From contig JASJBO010000089.1 of NCBI GenBank assembly GCA_030066475.1, forward strand, positions 1 to 34,823: a stretch of DNA of 34,823 bases. The letters are read 5' to 3'. Numbering within the stretch: the stretch's first letter is position 1; every line of letters begins with the position of its first letter. A model generated the notes under the pieces. It did not search any database. It saw only the letters and a list, made by a program, of their open reading frames with translations, and was not told the DNA's origin. A program made the position numbers and the translations under genes. Source of the DNA: Myxococcota bacterium. GTDB taxonomy: Bacteria; Myxococcota_A; UBA9160; PR03. Positions 1 through 8,776 of this stretch are shown here, in pieces.

Positions 1-641
1 GGCGAGGCCCCCGTCTCCGCGCTCCGCGCCTCGCCGGTGCGAGCCACCGCGAAGGCCACGGCAGCCGCCGCCGCGTTCGCGAGCGCGGCCGTGAGGGTGG
101 CGCCCCGGACGCCGAACCAGCCGATCAGCCAGGCGTGCCCGGCGACCGAGCCGAGCACCGCTCCCAGCGTGTTCCAGCCGTACAGGCGCCCGAGCACGCG
201 CCCGAAGCTCGAGTCGCGGTGCGACAGCGCGGCCACCAGCAGGGGGAGCGTGGCGCCCATCGCGGTGGACGGGATCAGCAGCAGCGCGAACGCGATCGCG
301 AGCCGCAGCCCGCCCAGCAGCCACGGGACCTGCTCCAGGGGACGCAGCCACGGCGCCAGCACGGAGGCGAGGTGCGGCAGCCCGTGGACGAGCGCAAGCC
401 CGGCGGCGCCGATCAGCAGCTCGAGCACGGCGTACAGCGCCACGCGCCGGCGCACACGGTGCCCGAAGCGCGCCGCCAGCCCGTTGCCGAGCGCCAGTCC
501 GCCCATGAATCCGGCCAGCACCAGGCTCGAGGCCCACACCGAGTTGCCCAGGACCAGGCCCAGCTGATGGAACCACAACGTCTCGAACAGGAGAGCCGCC
601 GCTCCGGACAGGAAGAAGACGAGGCAGATTAGGAACGTCAT
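1..641 (-). CDS. Spermidine-synthase-like membrane protein, N-terminal part (runs off window)
   Basis: The gene reads leftwards from an ATG at 641 and leaves the window at base 1, so only about 213 N-terminal residues are visible. They form a run of hydrophobic helices. It begins MTFLICLVFFLSGAAALLFE, followed by a WFHQLGLVLGNSVWAS stretch and a GFMGGLALGN stretch. This is the usual opening of membrane proteins annotated as fused MFS/spermidine synthases, in which about eight helices precede a Rossmann aminopropyltransferase-like domain. That soluble domain is not in the window, so the enzymatic activity cannot be judged. The start overlaps the stop of a possible 37-codon ORF (ATGA), and the histidine kinase gene lies 109 bp upstream on the same strand, so co-transcription is likely. 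I see no clear Shine-Dalgarno sequence before the ATG. The family call is fairly sure; the substrate is unknown. Confidence 0.75.
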   Translation of the reverse strand, partial: MTFLICLVFFLSGAAALLFETLWFHQLGLVLGNSVWASSLVLAGFMGGLALGNGLAARFGHRVRRRVALYAVLELLIGAAGLALVHGLPHLASVLAPWLRPLEQVPWLLGGLRLAIAFALLLIPSTAMGATLPLLVAALSHRDSSFGRVLGRLYGWNTLGAVLGSVAGHAWLIGWFGVRGATLTAALANAAAAAVAFAVARTGEARSAETGAS

Positions 642-751
642 CGCATGCCCGCGGTCCGCGCGTGGCCCCTCCGGCTGGCGGCGAGCGAGAATAGCAGCGC
701 CGTGCGCCGCCTCCGCGCGAGCGTGGACGCGGGGCGGAAGGCCGTGCGCAT
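638..751 (-). CDS. Possible 37-residue coupled micro-ORF (doubtful)
   Basis: Between the histidine kinase gene and the membrane-protein gene lies a 37-codon ORF from an ATG at 751. Its ATG overlaps the kinase stop (TGATG) and its TGA overlaps the next ATG (ATGA), so it would couple translation across the gap. The predicted peptide is Arg- and Ala-rich with no recognisable domain. In DNA this GC-rich, open frames of this length arise by chance, so the double overlap is the only support. Confidence 0.15.
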   Translation of the reverse strand: MRTAFRPASTLARRRRTALLFSLAASRRGHARTAGMR

Positions 752-2562
752 CAGACCGGCAGCCACAGCGTCACGCAGGTGCCGCGCGCGCTCGTTTCGA
801 TGCCGAGCCGACCGCCCAGGGCGCTCGCGCGCTCGCGCATGTGGTGCAGGCCCCGGCCCGCCGGGCGGCCCGCGTCGAAGCCGCGGCCGTCGTCGGCGAT
901 CTCGAGGAACACGCCCGCCCGCCCATCGCGCGGCGCCGCGCCGGTGCGGACCACCACGACGCTCGCCCCGGCGTGCTTCACGATGTTGGCCAGGCACTCC
1001 TGCACGATGCGCAGTGCGTGGAGGGACTGGTCGGCGCCCAACCCCGGCAGCGCTGGCAGGTCGTGCACCTGCCAGTCGATGCGGATGCCCTGGCGCGCCA
1101 GCCGGGGCGCCAGACGGGAGCGCACCAGCCCCAGGGTCGCCAGCAGGTCCCCGTCCACCGGGCTCAACGAGTCGATCGCCAGCCGCAGGTCGTCGAGTGC
1201 GTCGCGCAGCGCGTCGGCCACGTCCGACGCGCCGCGCCCTCCCCCTTCCACCATCGCCAGCGCCGACACGAGCTGGGCGCCCATGCCGTCGTGCATGTCG
1301 CGCAGGATGCGCTGGCGCTCGTGGCTCACTGCGCGCTCGCGTTCGAGCGTTCGGACCCGCGTGTGGTTCGCCTCGAGCTCGCGCTGCTTCTCGCCGACGC
1401 GCCGCTCCAGCTCGACCGTCAGCCGTCGCGTCTCGTCCAGGTTCTGGAGCAGGTTCTCGAGGATCGCCCAGGCCGTCACGAGCAGGGCGCCGAGCACGTT
1501 GTAGGGGACCAGCCAGGCGCCCAGCAGGGGTCGCCCTGCCAGCGCCGACACGATGTCGTGTCCCGCCACGGCGACGCCGAACACGCCACCGGGCACCAGC
1601 TGCCGCCCCATCAGACGCTGGCCGAGACCCGGGGCGCGCGTCACGAACCAGATCAGGTAGCCGGCCAGCGCCGTGAACAGCGCGCCCCAGACGACCCGCA
1701 GCGCCGTGAAGTCCACCTCGGAAGCGACGGCGAAGCTCCCGAGCGCGAGCGCCAGGCCGAGCGTCGCGAACCGCTCCCGGCGCCGACGCGGCCGGTCGAA
1801 GGCGCGGTGGAAGCCGCGCATCAGGCACAGCAGACCGGCGTACAGGCAGCACGAGGTGAGCGCCTCCCAGCCCCACGCCGGCAGCGGCACCTCGCGCACC
1901 CAGAACTCGCAGGCCCAGCCCACCCAGGCGACGATGCTCAGCAGGAACCAGCGGTAGGCGCGCGTCGGATCCCGGCGCAGGTAGAGCGCGATCAGCGCCG
2001 CGACCGCGACGGCGCCGACCTGCGTGGCCTGGATCAGCGTGACCTGCAGGAAGGTGCGCACGCGCCACGACGGCTCGAGGAGACGGCGCGGACCGACGTA
2101 GAAGGGCTCGAGCAGACCCATCGAGCTGGGCTCGACGCCGAGCTCGACGGTGACCTCGTTGCCGCCGACGCGAAGCAGGGCGCGCGGCACCGAGTACAGC
2201 AGCGGCCGGTTGCGGTTGCGCGCCATCGGACGCGCCAGGCTCCCGCCGTCGCCGACGCGCGCTCCGTTCACGAACACCGCCGCGTTGAGGTCGACGCGGG
2301 GCAGGTAGACGGCCCACAGCTCGGCCGGGGGCTCCGCGAGCTCGAACCCGGCGCGGTACCAGCTCCGGGTCGTCTGGGCGCGCCGTTCCCGGCTCCAGGC
2401 GTCCGGGAGGACGCGGTCCGTCCCGGCGCCGGACGGCCCGTCGAACGCGAGCGTGGCGCGCCCGATCGCCACGACCTCGGAGGAGTCCGGCGCGCAGGCC
2501 GCGAGCGCCAGCGCCGCGACGGCGAGCGCGGCCGATCGCCGCGTGGCGCGTGCGGTCTCCAC
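751..2562 (-). CDS. Membrane sensor histidine kinase, NarX-type HisKA_3/HATPase, lipobox N-terminus
   Basis: This 603-residue protein starts at a GTG 22 bp after the amidohydrolase stop. An N-terminal hydrophobic stretch ends in a lipobox-like LALAAC (Cys near residue 23). Next comes a beta-rich extracytoplasmic region (about 25-150) with a WYRAGFEL...VFVNGARVG pattern like the galactose-binding/jelly-roll sensor domains of 7TMR-DISM kinases. About seven hydrophobic helices follow (about 165-370), then a short coiled coil. The kinase core has the phosphoacceptor His424 in ERQRILRDMHDGMG, an N-box with NIVKHA, a DDGRGFD G1 box and a GRGLHHMRERA G2 box, all typical of the HisKA_3 class. Such kinases usually pair with a LuxR-type response regulator, but none is encoded in this window. 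A carbohydrate or other small-molecule signal is possible but unproven. Confidence 0.88.
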   Translation of the reverse strand: METARATRRSAALAVAALALAACAPDSSEVVAIGRATLAFDGPSGAGTDRVLPDAWSRERRAQTTRSWYRAGFELAEPPAELWAVYLPRVDLNAAVFVNGARVGDGGSLARPMARNRNRPLLYSVPRALLRVGGNEVTVELGVEPSSMGLLEPFYVGPRRLLEPSWRVRTFLQVTLIQATQVGAVAVAALIALYLRRDPTRAYRWFLLSIVAWVGWACEFWVREVPLPAWGWEALTSCCLYAGLLCLMRGFHRAFDRPRRRRERFATLGLALALGSFAVASEVDFTALRVVWGALFTALAGYLIWFVTRAPGLGQRLMGRQLVPGGVFGVAVAGHDIVSALAGRPLLGAWLVPYNVLGALLVTAWAILENLLQNLDETRRLTVELERRVGEKQRELEANHTRVRTLERERAVSHERQRILRDMHDGMGAQLVSALAMVEGGGRGASDVADALRDALDDLRLAIDSLSPVDGDLLATLGLVRSRLAPRLARQGIRIDWQVHDLPALPGLGADQSLHALRIVQECLANIVKHAGASVVVVRTGAAPRDGRAGVFLEIADDGRGFDAGRPAGRGLHHMRERASALGGRLGIETSARGTCVTLWLPV

Positions 2563-2584
2563 CCGGGCAGCATACCGGGGTCCG

Positions 2585-3781
2585 TCAGACGCGTGCGAGC
2601 AGGCGGTCGGCGTTGCCGTGCAGGATCGCGCGGCGGACGTCGGGGCGGCCCTCGGTCGCCAGCAGCACCTTGGCGAGCGACGAGGCCAGGTGGTAGAAGG
2701 GCCAGTCGCTGCCGAACAGCAGGCGCTCGCTCCCCACCCGGTCGATCAGCTCGGCGAGCCGGGACACGCCCTGGCCGTGGATGTCGAGCCAGGCGTTCGG
2801 ATAGCGCCGGGCCAGCGGAATCGCGTCCGCCACGTCGCGCGCGCCCGCGTGGCCGAGGACGAACGGGACCTCGGGGAAGGCACGCAGGGCGCCCTCGTAG
2901 TGCCGCATCAGGGTGAACTGGTGGGTGTACTCGGGCTCGATGCCGGCGCGGCCGCCGTGGAACACCACCGGCAGCCGGAGCCGCGCGCAGGCGGCATACA
3001 CGTCCATCGCCTCCGGCGCGTCGGGGAAGAAGCGCTGGGCGGCCGGGTGCAGCTTGACCGCGCGAGCACCGGCCGCCGCGTAGCGCTCGAGCCGTGCGAC
3101 GCGCTCGGGGTCGCGCGGGTGGACCGAGGCGCCGAGCAGCAGGCGGCCGCCGCCGTCGTCGCGAGCGAGCGCGGCCGCCCAGCGCTCGTTCAGGTCGTCG
3201 CCGAACGGCAGCCCGAAGGCGATCGGCAGGATCAGCGCACTCCCGACGCGGCTGGCGTCCATCTCGTCGAGCAGGTTGGGAATCGTATGGGTGCCGGCGG
3301 CGGCATTGCCCCACGCGAGCTGGGCCAGCGCGCCGAAGCGGAGCGCCCGCAGATCGGCGGAGCGGAAGTTCGTGTTCATGTAGACGTCGAGGTCGAGCGG
3401 GCAGCCCGGCTCCTCGGCGTCGCAGTCGAGGATGTGGCGCACGCGGGGAGTGCTGGCGTGCAGGTCGATCTCGGGAGCGAGCAGCAGCGAGATGCCGAGA
3501 TGGGCGTGGATGTCGAGCGCGGGAGGCACGTCCTCGGCGACGCAGCGCAGCGTCCCGTCCGCGTCGAGCTCGAACCAGGGCAGCTCGGCGAGGCCGCGGT
3601 AGCCCCGGTAGCGCTGCTCGCCGAACGGACCGCGCCCCGAGCGCGCGCGCTCGCGGCGGCGCTGCGCCTCCAGGCGCGCCGCATCCGCCGCCGTGTAGCG
3701 CGAGTCGTCGCGGCAGCCCGGCAGGGCGAGGGCGGCGGCGCCGGCGAGGAGCCGGACGAAGCGGCGGCGGTCGAGCCTCAT
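2585..3781 (-). CDS. Lipoprotein-type metal-dependent amidohydrolase (amidohydrolase_2 family)
   Basis: This protein has 398 residues. The start is the ATG at 3781, because the protein then opens with a twin-arginine-like DRRRFVRLLAGA motif, a hydrophobic stretch and a lipobox LPGC (Cys23). It is therefore probably exported and lipid-anchored. The TIM-barrel hydrolase shows the metal-binding HxH (His92, His94 in DIHAHLG), a barrel-strand VKLHP, FHGG and LGHAGARD histidine motifs, and a late catalytic Asp in LFGSDWPFY. This is the pattern of the amidohydrolase_2 family (decarboxylases and hydrolases related to ACMSD). The open frame continues far upstream, antisense to the cytochrome gene, but that part has shadow composition and is excluded. 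The gene is divergent from the di-haem gene and probably co-transcribed with the histidine kinase. The substrate cannot be told from sequence. Confidence 0.85.
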   Translation of the reverse strand: MRLDRRRFVRLLAGAAALALPGCRDDSRYTAADAARLEAQRRRERARSGRGPFGEQRYRGYRGLAELPWFELDADGTLRCVAEDVPPALDIHAHLGISLLLAPEIDLHASTPRVRHILDCDAEEPGCPLDLDVYMNTNFRSADLRALRFGALAQLAWGNAAAGTHTIPNLLDEMDASRVGSALILPIAFGLPFGDDLNERWAAALARDDGGGRLLLGASVHPRDPERVARLERYAAAGARAVKLHPAAQRFFPDAPEAMDVYAACARLRLPVVFHGGRAGIEPEYTHQFTLMRHYEGALRAFPEVPFVLGHAGARDVADAIPLARRYPNAWLDIHGQGVSRLAELIDRVGSERLLFGSDWPFYHLASSLAKVLLATEGRPDVRRAILHGNADRLLARV

Positions 3782-3922
3782 GGCTGGCGTACGATACCGC
3801 GACGGGCGGCTCGGGTGGCTCGCGGCCCCAGGGACTTGATCTCCGGGGTCCCGATCTGAGATGCTGGCGGGTTGGCCGGGCGCAGCGACCGCGCTCCGGC
3901 GCCGTGAAGGGAGACGCCGGAC

Positions 3923-6900
3923 GTGCACGCGACCCACCGCGCCATCGCCATCTGCCTGCCCGCGCTGCTGCTCGCGGGCTTGCTGCCGCACCCCGCCGCC
4001 GCACAGCCGGCGTTCATCCCCTTCGAGAGCGGGCCGGTGCGTCCGCTCGCGCTCTCGCCGAACGGCAACAAGCTGTTCGTCACCAACATCCCCGACAACC
4101 GGCTCGAGATCTTCCAGGTCTCGGTCACCGGGCTCGTCCACACCGGCTCGGTCGCCGTGGGCATGGAGCCGGTCGCGGTGGCGGCGCGCTCCAACGACGA
4201 GGTGTGGGTGGTGAACCACCTGTCCGACAGCGTGAGCGTGGTCGACCTCTCCGGCTCCGAGCCCGAGGTGGTGCGCACCTTGCTGGTGGGCGACGAGCCG
4301 CGCGACATCGCGATCGTGGGCGACCGCGTCTTCGTCGCGACCGCGCACCGCGGACAGCACCGCATGGACGCGTCGGTCGTCGGGGTCACCGGCGGTGGCG
4401 ACCCGCAGCTCACCACCCAGGGGGTCGGCCGGACCGACGTCTGGGTCTTCGACGCGACCACGCTCGGGAACACCCTGGGCGGAACGCCGTTGCGGATCCT
4501 CTCGTTCTTCGGAGACACGCCTCGCGCGCTCGCCGTGAACGGGAACACCGTCTACGTCGCCGTGTTCCACTCGGGCAATCGCACCACCACGGTGTCGGAA
4601 GGGGCGGTCTGCAACGGGTTCGCGGGGGCCGGCACCTGCAACGTCGACGGCTCGACGATGCCGGGCGGCAACCCCGGCCCTTCGACGGACCACGACGGCG
4701 CACCCGCGCCCGAAGTGGGACTGATCGTGAAGTACGACGCGGCCTCGGGCGAGTGGCGCGACGAGCTGGACCGCGACTGGAGTCCGGCGGTGCGCTTCGA
4801 CCTGCCCGATCTCGACGTCTTCGCGTTCGACGCGACCACCCTGGCGCAGACGGCGGCCTGGAGCGGGGTCGGCACCATCCTGTTCAACATGGCCGTGAAC
4901 CCGTCCAACGGGAACCTGTACGTGTCGAACACCGAGGCCCGCAACGAGGTGCGCTTCGAGGGCCCCGGCACGTTCGGCGGCTCCACCGTGCAGGGCCACC
5001 TGGCCGAGTCGCGCGTGACGGTGATCTCGGGCGCCTCGGTGCTGCCGCGCCACCTCAACAAGCACATCGACTACGCGATCCGGCCGGCGCCGCCCGGCAC
5101 CAAGGACCACAGCCTGGCCACGCCGGTCGAGATGGCGGTGAGCGGCGACGGCGCGACGCTCTACGTGGCAGCCTTCGGCTCGGGCCGGATCGGGGTGTTC
5201 GACACCGCGGCGCTCGAGGCCGACACGTTCGACCCGACGCTCACGAGCGCCGACTACATCGACGTGAGCGGCGGGGGGCCCGGGGGCATCGTGCTCGACG
5301 AGGCGCGCAACCGCCTGTTCGTCTACACGCGCTTCGACAACGGCGTATCGATCCTCGATACGGCCACGGGCACGGAGAACGCGCACTTCGTCCTGCCCAA
5401 CCCCGAGCCGGACCACGTGGTGGACGGACGGCCCTTCCTCTACGACGCCCAGCTCACCTCGAGCAACGGCGAGGCCTCGTGCGCCAGCTGCCACATCTTC
5501 GGCGACCTCGACAGCCTGGCCTGGGACCTCGGCAACCCCGACGACGAGGTCACGCAGAGCCCGATCCCGATCCGGCTCGAGACCGCGTTCAACCTGAACG
5601 GCTTCAGCCCGCCGATCAACGGCACCGGGAACCTCGAGGACTTCCACCCCATGAAGGGGCCGATGACCACGCAGACGCTGCGCGGCATGGTGAACCACGG
5701 CGCCATGCACTGGCGCGGCGACCGCGCCGTGCCGGAGCCGGTGCCCGCGGACCCGTTCGACTCGGAGCAGGCCTTCAAGAACTTCAACGTCGCCTTCCCC
5801 GGGCTGGTCGGACGCTCGGCGGAGCTGTCGGCCGGCGAGATGCAGGCCTTCACCGACTTCGCGCTCGCGATCACCCTGCCGCCCAACCCGATCCGCGACC
5901 TCTCGAACGCGCTGAGCTCGACCCAGCTCCCGGGCCGCAACGTGTCGCTCGGCAAGGACTTCTTCGACGGGAACGACGGGCCCGACAGCGGCGGCGGCCA
6001 CCGCTCCGACGGCGTGCCGTTCATCGACGACGCCGGCTTCACCTGCGAGGGCTGCCACGTGCTGAATCCGGGGGCCGGTCACTTCGGCACGGATGGCGAG
6101 CAGAGCTTCGAGAACGAGACCCAGACCCAGAAGATCCCGCACCTGCGCAACCTGTACCAGAAGCTCGGCATGTTCGGGATGATCGGGGTCGACTTCTTCC
6201 TGGGTGGCGACAACGGCCACAAGGGCGACCAGATCCGCGGGTTCGGCTACCTGCACGACGGCAGCGTCGACACGGTCTTCCGCTTCTTCCGCGCCGACGT
6301 GTTCGCCCACCAGGACTTCTTCGTCACGTCGGTGGGCTTCGAAGACGGCGCCGCGGGCGACACCCAGCGCCGCGACATCGAGGCGTTCATGCTCGCCTTC
6401 GACTCCGACCTGGCTCCGATCGTGGGGCAGCAGGTGAGCCTCAGCGCGGGCGGCGACGGCTCGGCGCTCGGCCGGGTCGGGCTGATGATCGCGCGCGCCG
6501 GCACCTCGTTCACGTCGCAGATCCTGGGCCCGGGCGCGAACGAGTGCGACCTGATCGTGAAGGCGGTCGTCGACGGCGAGGCGCGCGGGTACCTGTACGA
6601 TCCGGTCGCGGCCACCTTCGAGAGCGATCGCGCCGCCGACGCGCCGCTCACCGACGCCGCGCTCCGGGGCCTGATCCCGGCCTCGACCGCGACGCTCAAC
6701 TACACGTGCGCGCCGCCGGGAAGCGGCGTGCGCATGGGCATCGACCGCGACCTCGACGGCTTCCTCGACCGGGACGAGCTCGACGCCGAAACCGACCCGA
6801 CCAACGCCGGCAGCGCCCCCGCCGCCTGCAACGACGGGCTCGACAACGACGGAGACGGCGACATCGACCTGGCCGACGCGGGCTGCAACAACGATCCGGC

Positions 6901-7096
6901 CTGGGACGTCGAGAACCCGGCCTGCAGCAACGGGGTCAACGACGACAACGACGGCCTGGTGGACGGCGCGGATCCGCACTGCGCGGGCAAGCCGCATCGC
7001 AAGCGGGAGACCCCGAAGAGCTCCTGCGGCCTCGGCGCCGAGCTGATCCTGGTGCTGCCACCGCTGCTCTGGTGGCGGGGCCGCCGCCGGCGCTAG
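3923..7096 (+). CDS. Secreted YVTN beta-propeller / di-haem cytochrome c peroxidase-like protein
   Basis: This protein has 1057 residues. The GTG start follows an AAGGGAG ribosome site at 3907-3913. A signal peptide ends near AAAQPAF (about residue 30). Residues about 30-500 form a beta-propeller with YVTN-like blades (ALSPNGNKLFVTN, NDEVWVVNH, GATLYVAAF). Two c-type haem sites follow, Cys520-Cys523-His524 (CASCH) and Cys708-Cys711-His712 (CEGCH), spaced as in the MauG/bacterial cytochrome c peroxidase family. The C-terminus has an EF-hand-like DRDLDGFLDRDE segment, then two Cys/Asp-rich repeats (CNDGLDNDGDGDID and CSNGVNDDNDGLVDG). It closes with a Ser-Cys-Gly, a hydrophobic helix and RRRR, which looks like a cell-surface sorting tail. 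The likely role is periplasmic or surface redox chemistry. Peroxidase versus oxidase activity is unknown. It stands alone, divergent from the amidohydrolase gene. Confidence 0.88.
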   Translation: MHATHRAIAICLPALLLAGLLPHPAAAQPAFIPFESGPVRPLALSPNGNKLFVTNIPDNRLEIFQVSVTGLVHTGSVAVGMEPVAVAARSNDEVWVVNHLSDSVSVVDLSGSEPEVVRTLLVGDEPRDIAIVGDRVFVATAHRGQHRMDASVVGVTGGGDPQLTTQGVGRTDVWVFDATTLGNTLGGTPLRILSFFGDTPRALAVNGNTVYVAVFHSGNRTTTVSEGAVCNGFAGAGTCNVDGSTMPGGNPGPSTDHDGAPAPEVGLIVKYDAASGEWRDELDRDWSPAVRFDLPDLDVFAFDATTLAQTAAWSGVGTILFNMAVNPSNGNLYVSNTEARNEVRFEGPGTFGGSTVQGHLAESRVTVISGASVLPRHLNKHIDYAIRPAPPGTKDHSLATPVEMAVSGDGATLYVAAFGSGRIGVFDTAALEADTFDPTLTSADYIDVSGGGPGGIVLDEARNRLFVYTRFDNGVSILDTATGTENAHFVLPNPEPDHVVDGRPFLYDAQLTSSNGEASCASCHIFGDLDSLAWDLGNPDDEVTQSPIPIRLETAFNLNGFSPPINGTGNLEDFHPMKGPMTTQTLRGMVNHGAMHWRGDRAVPEPVPADPFDSEQAFKNFNVAFPGLVGRSAELSAGEMQAFTDFALAITLPPNPIRDLSNALSSTQLPGRNVSLGKDFFDGNDGPDSGGGHRSDGVPFIDDAGFTCEGCHVLNPGAGHFGTDGEQSFENETQTQKIPHLRNLYQKLGMFGMIGVDFFLGGDNGHKGDQIRGFGYLHDGSVDTVFRFFRADVFAHQDFFVTSVGFEDGAAGDTQRRDIEAFMLAFDSDLAPIVGQQVSLSAGGDGSALGRVGLMIARAGTSFTSQILGPGANECDLIVKAVVDGEARGYLYDPVAATFESDRAADAPLTDAALRGLIPASTATLNYTCAPPGSGVRMGIDRDLDGFLDRDELDAETDPTNAGSAPAACNDGLDNDGDGDIDLADAGCNNDPAWDVENPACSNGVNDDNDGLVDGADPHCAGKPHRKRETPKSSCGLGAELILVLPPLLWWRGRRRR

Positions 7097-7117
7097 CAGC
7101 CCGCCGATTCCGCAAAG

Positions 7118-8632
7118 CTACGCAAGGAACGTCCCCGGGTCGAGGTCGAGGTGGGGGCGGTAGTGGTGGAAGAGGCCACCGAGGGCGGCGAAGACGCGGC
7201 CGAGCATGACGAACTCGTCGGGGATGCGGATCACCGGGTCCTCCTCGATCTGCTCGAGCCACTCGGACGCCTGCTGCCACAGCGCGTCGCGGTCGAGCCA
7301 GGGCACGCCCTGCCCGCGCGCGACGGCGTCGCGCAGGGCGCCGAGCATCGCGTCCGCGAAGCGCTCGAGGGTGTCCGGTCGGCCGCTCTGGGTCGCGAAG
7401 CCCAGCTCGGCGAGGCGCGCGGCGACCGCGCCGCGATCGTGGCGCAGGTAGGCGCCGAGAAGCGCCGCGTAGCGGCGCCGCGTCTCCGCCGGCAGCTCCT
7501 GGGCGCAGCCGAAGTCGAGCAGCACGAGCCGGTCGTCCGGTGTGACCAGCAGATTCCCGGGGTGCGGATCGGCCTGGAACACGCCGGCCTCGAGGATCTG
7601 ACGCGAGTAGGCCTCGAGCACCAGGCCCAGCACACGCGATAGCCGCTCGCCGGCGGCCGCGTCCCCCGCGTCGCGGCGCGCGGCCTGCTCGTCGAGCGCG
7701 CGCGTGATCTTCGAGCCCTGGACGAACTCGCTGGTGATCACGCGCTCGCCGCACAGCTCGGGCAGCGTGCGCGGCACCAGGATCGCCGGGTGGCCCGCGA
7801 AGAAGTCGGCCACGCGCTCCATCACGCGGACCTCGGCCACGTAGTCGAGCTCGCCCGAGACGCGCTCGCGCACCTGACGCACGATCGTGTCGTAGTCGGC
7901 GGGCGGGAGCAGGTTGCCGAGGCTCTCGACGAAGACCTCGAGCAGGTCGAGATCCAGCTCGACGAGCGCGCCGATGCCGGGGCGCTGCACCTTGACGGCC
8001 ACCTCCCGGCCGTCGGTCGTCCGGGCCCGGTGGACCTGACCGATGCTCGCCGCCGCCAGCGGCTCGGAATCGAACTGGTCGAACAGCACCTCGAGCGGCT
8101 GCCCGAACTCCTCCTCGACGACCCGCCGCGCCGCCGCCGCCGAGACCGGCGCCGCGGCATCCTGGAGCCGCGACAGCTCCGCCACCCACACCTCGGGCAG
8201 CAGATCCGGACGCGCCGACAGGAGCTGCGCGACCTTCAGGAAGGCCCCGCCGTGGCGCTCGCTCGCGCTCGCGAAGCGCTGCGCGTTGCGGTCGTGCAGC
8301 TCGCGCCAGGCGGTCTCGGTGCCGTCGCGCGTGAGGAAGGCGTCGCGCACGCGCTGCACGCGATAGCTCGCCGCGACCTGCACCAGCAGCCACGCCGTGT
8401 CGCCGAGCCGCGCGAAGCGGCGCGGCCAGCTCTCCAGCTCGCGCGCCACCAGACGCACGTCGCGCGCGACGTCGTCCCAGTCGTCCTCGATCTGGTCCCA
8501 GGCCTCGCGGGCGCGCTCGGCCAGCCCGCGCACCTCCCACGCCGCCAGCTCGATTCCCTCGAGCGCCCCCTCCACCACCGTGAGCCAGGGCCGCAGCAGG
8601 CTCCGGGACGCTTCGCCGCTCTCGTTCCTCAT
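7118..8632 (-). CDS. AarF/UbiB (ABC1) family atypical kinase-like protein
   Basis: This 504-residue protein starts at an ATG with GAGGG five bases upstream. It shows the UbiB/COQ8 hallmarks in order: the N-terminal signature around residues 127-145, the Ala-rich loop PLAAASIGQVHRA near 195, the VAVKVQRPG lysine, the catalytic ADPHPGN and the metal-binding LLDFG. Members support ubiquinone and other lipid metabolism through ATPase activity. The canonical KxGQ motif reads KVAQ here (Lys133 kept, Gly replaced by Ala135). The SARPDLLP that follows is standard. The N-terminal 110 residues are helical and charged with no recognised domain, and I see no C-terminal membrane pair. It lies downstream of the RHH/zinc-ribbon gene, separated by a 52-bp repeat and two TGTAnTACA-like sites, so it probably has its own regulated promoter. 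Confidence 0.88.
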   Translation of the reverse strand: MRNESGEASRSLLRPWLTVVEGALEGIELAAWEVRGLAERAREAWDQIEDDWDDVARDVRLVARELESWPRRFARLGDTAWLLVQVAASYRVQRVRDAFLTRDGTETAWRELHDRNAQRFASASERHGGAFLKVAQLLSARPDLLPEVWVAELSRLQDAAAPVSAAAARRVVEEEFGQPLEVLFDQFDSEPLAAASIGQVHRARTTDGREVAVKVQRPGIGALVELDLDLLEVFVESLGNLLPPADYDTIVRQVRERVSGELDYVAEVRVMERVADFFAGHPAILVPRTLPELCGERVITSEFVQGSKITRALDEQAARRDAGDAAAGERLSRVLGLVLEAYSRQILEAGVFQADPHPGNLLVTPDDRLVLLDFGCAQELPAETRRRYAALLGAYLRHDRGAVAARLAELGFATQSGRPDTLERFADAMLGALRDAVARGQGVPWLDRDALWQQASEWLEQIEEDPVIRIPDEFVMLGRVFAALGGLFHHYRPHLDLDPGTFLA

Positions 8633-8650
8633 GGTGCCCTCGTCATCGTC

Positions 8651-8679
8651 TGTACTACAACTGATGAGGACGTATTACA
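8651..8679. promoter_or_regulatory. Putative operator pair upstream of the AarF-type gene
   Basis: The perfect odd palindrome TGTACTACA lies at 8651-8659 and a degenerate copy CGTATTACA at 8671-8679, exactly 20 bp apart (two helical turns). They sit 19-47 bp upstream of the AarF-type start. The same palindrome abuts the start codon of the RHH gene at 9271-9279. AT-rich words of this kind stand out in this GC-rich DNA. Binding by the adjacent RHH protein is my inference. Confidence 0.5.
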
Positions 8680-8724
8680 TAAGGCGGCACCAGCTCGCAA
8701 GCGCCGGGGCGGCCGGCATCCTCG

Positions 8725-8776
8725 CAAGCGCCCGAAGGGCGCGCGCAGTGAGGCGAAGCCGAACGAAGTCCACCAG
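8725..8776 (-). repeat. Single inverted copy of the 52-bp structured repeat
   Basis: On the minus strand this stretch matches the 52-bp unit at 26047-26098 at 50 of 52 positions by eye. It begins with the base right after the TAG stop of the RHH gene. The tandem array likewise begins right after the TAG of the VWA gene. The GCGCCC/GGGCGC hairpin is intact and one of the two differences lies in its loop, giving a C(TTCG)G tetraloop. It has no uridine tract, so it is not a textbook intrinsic terminator. Confidence 0.85.

Noticed and set aside
2585..6997. A 1470-codon minus-strand open frame covering the amidohydrolase and antisense to the di-haem gene
   Set aside because: Only the last 398 codons resemble a protein. 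The rest is rich in Val, Arg, His, Asp and Glu with no domain, as expected from the antisense of a GC-rich gene.
8725..8776. Rho-independent terminator of the RHH gene
   Set aside because: The hairpin is strong but no T-run follows, and the same sequence recurs as a tandem array elsewhere, so a repeat is the better description.
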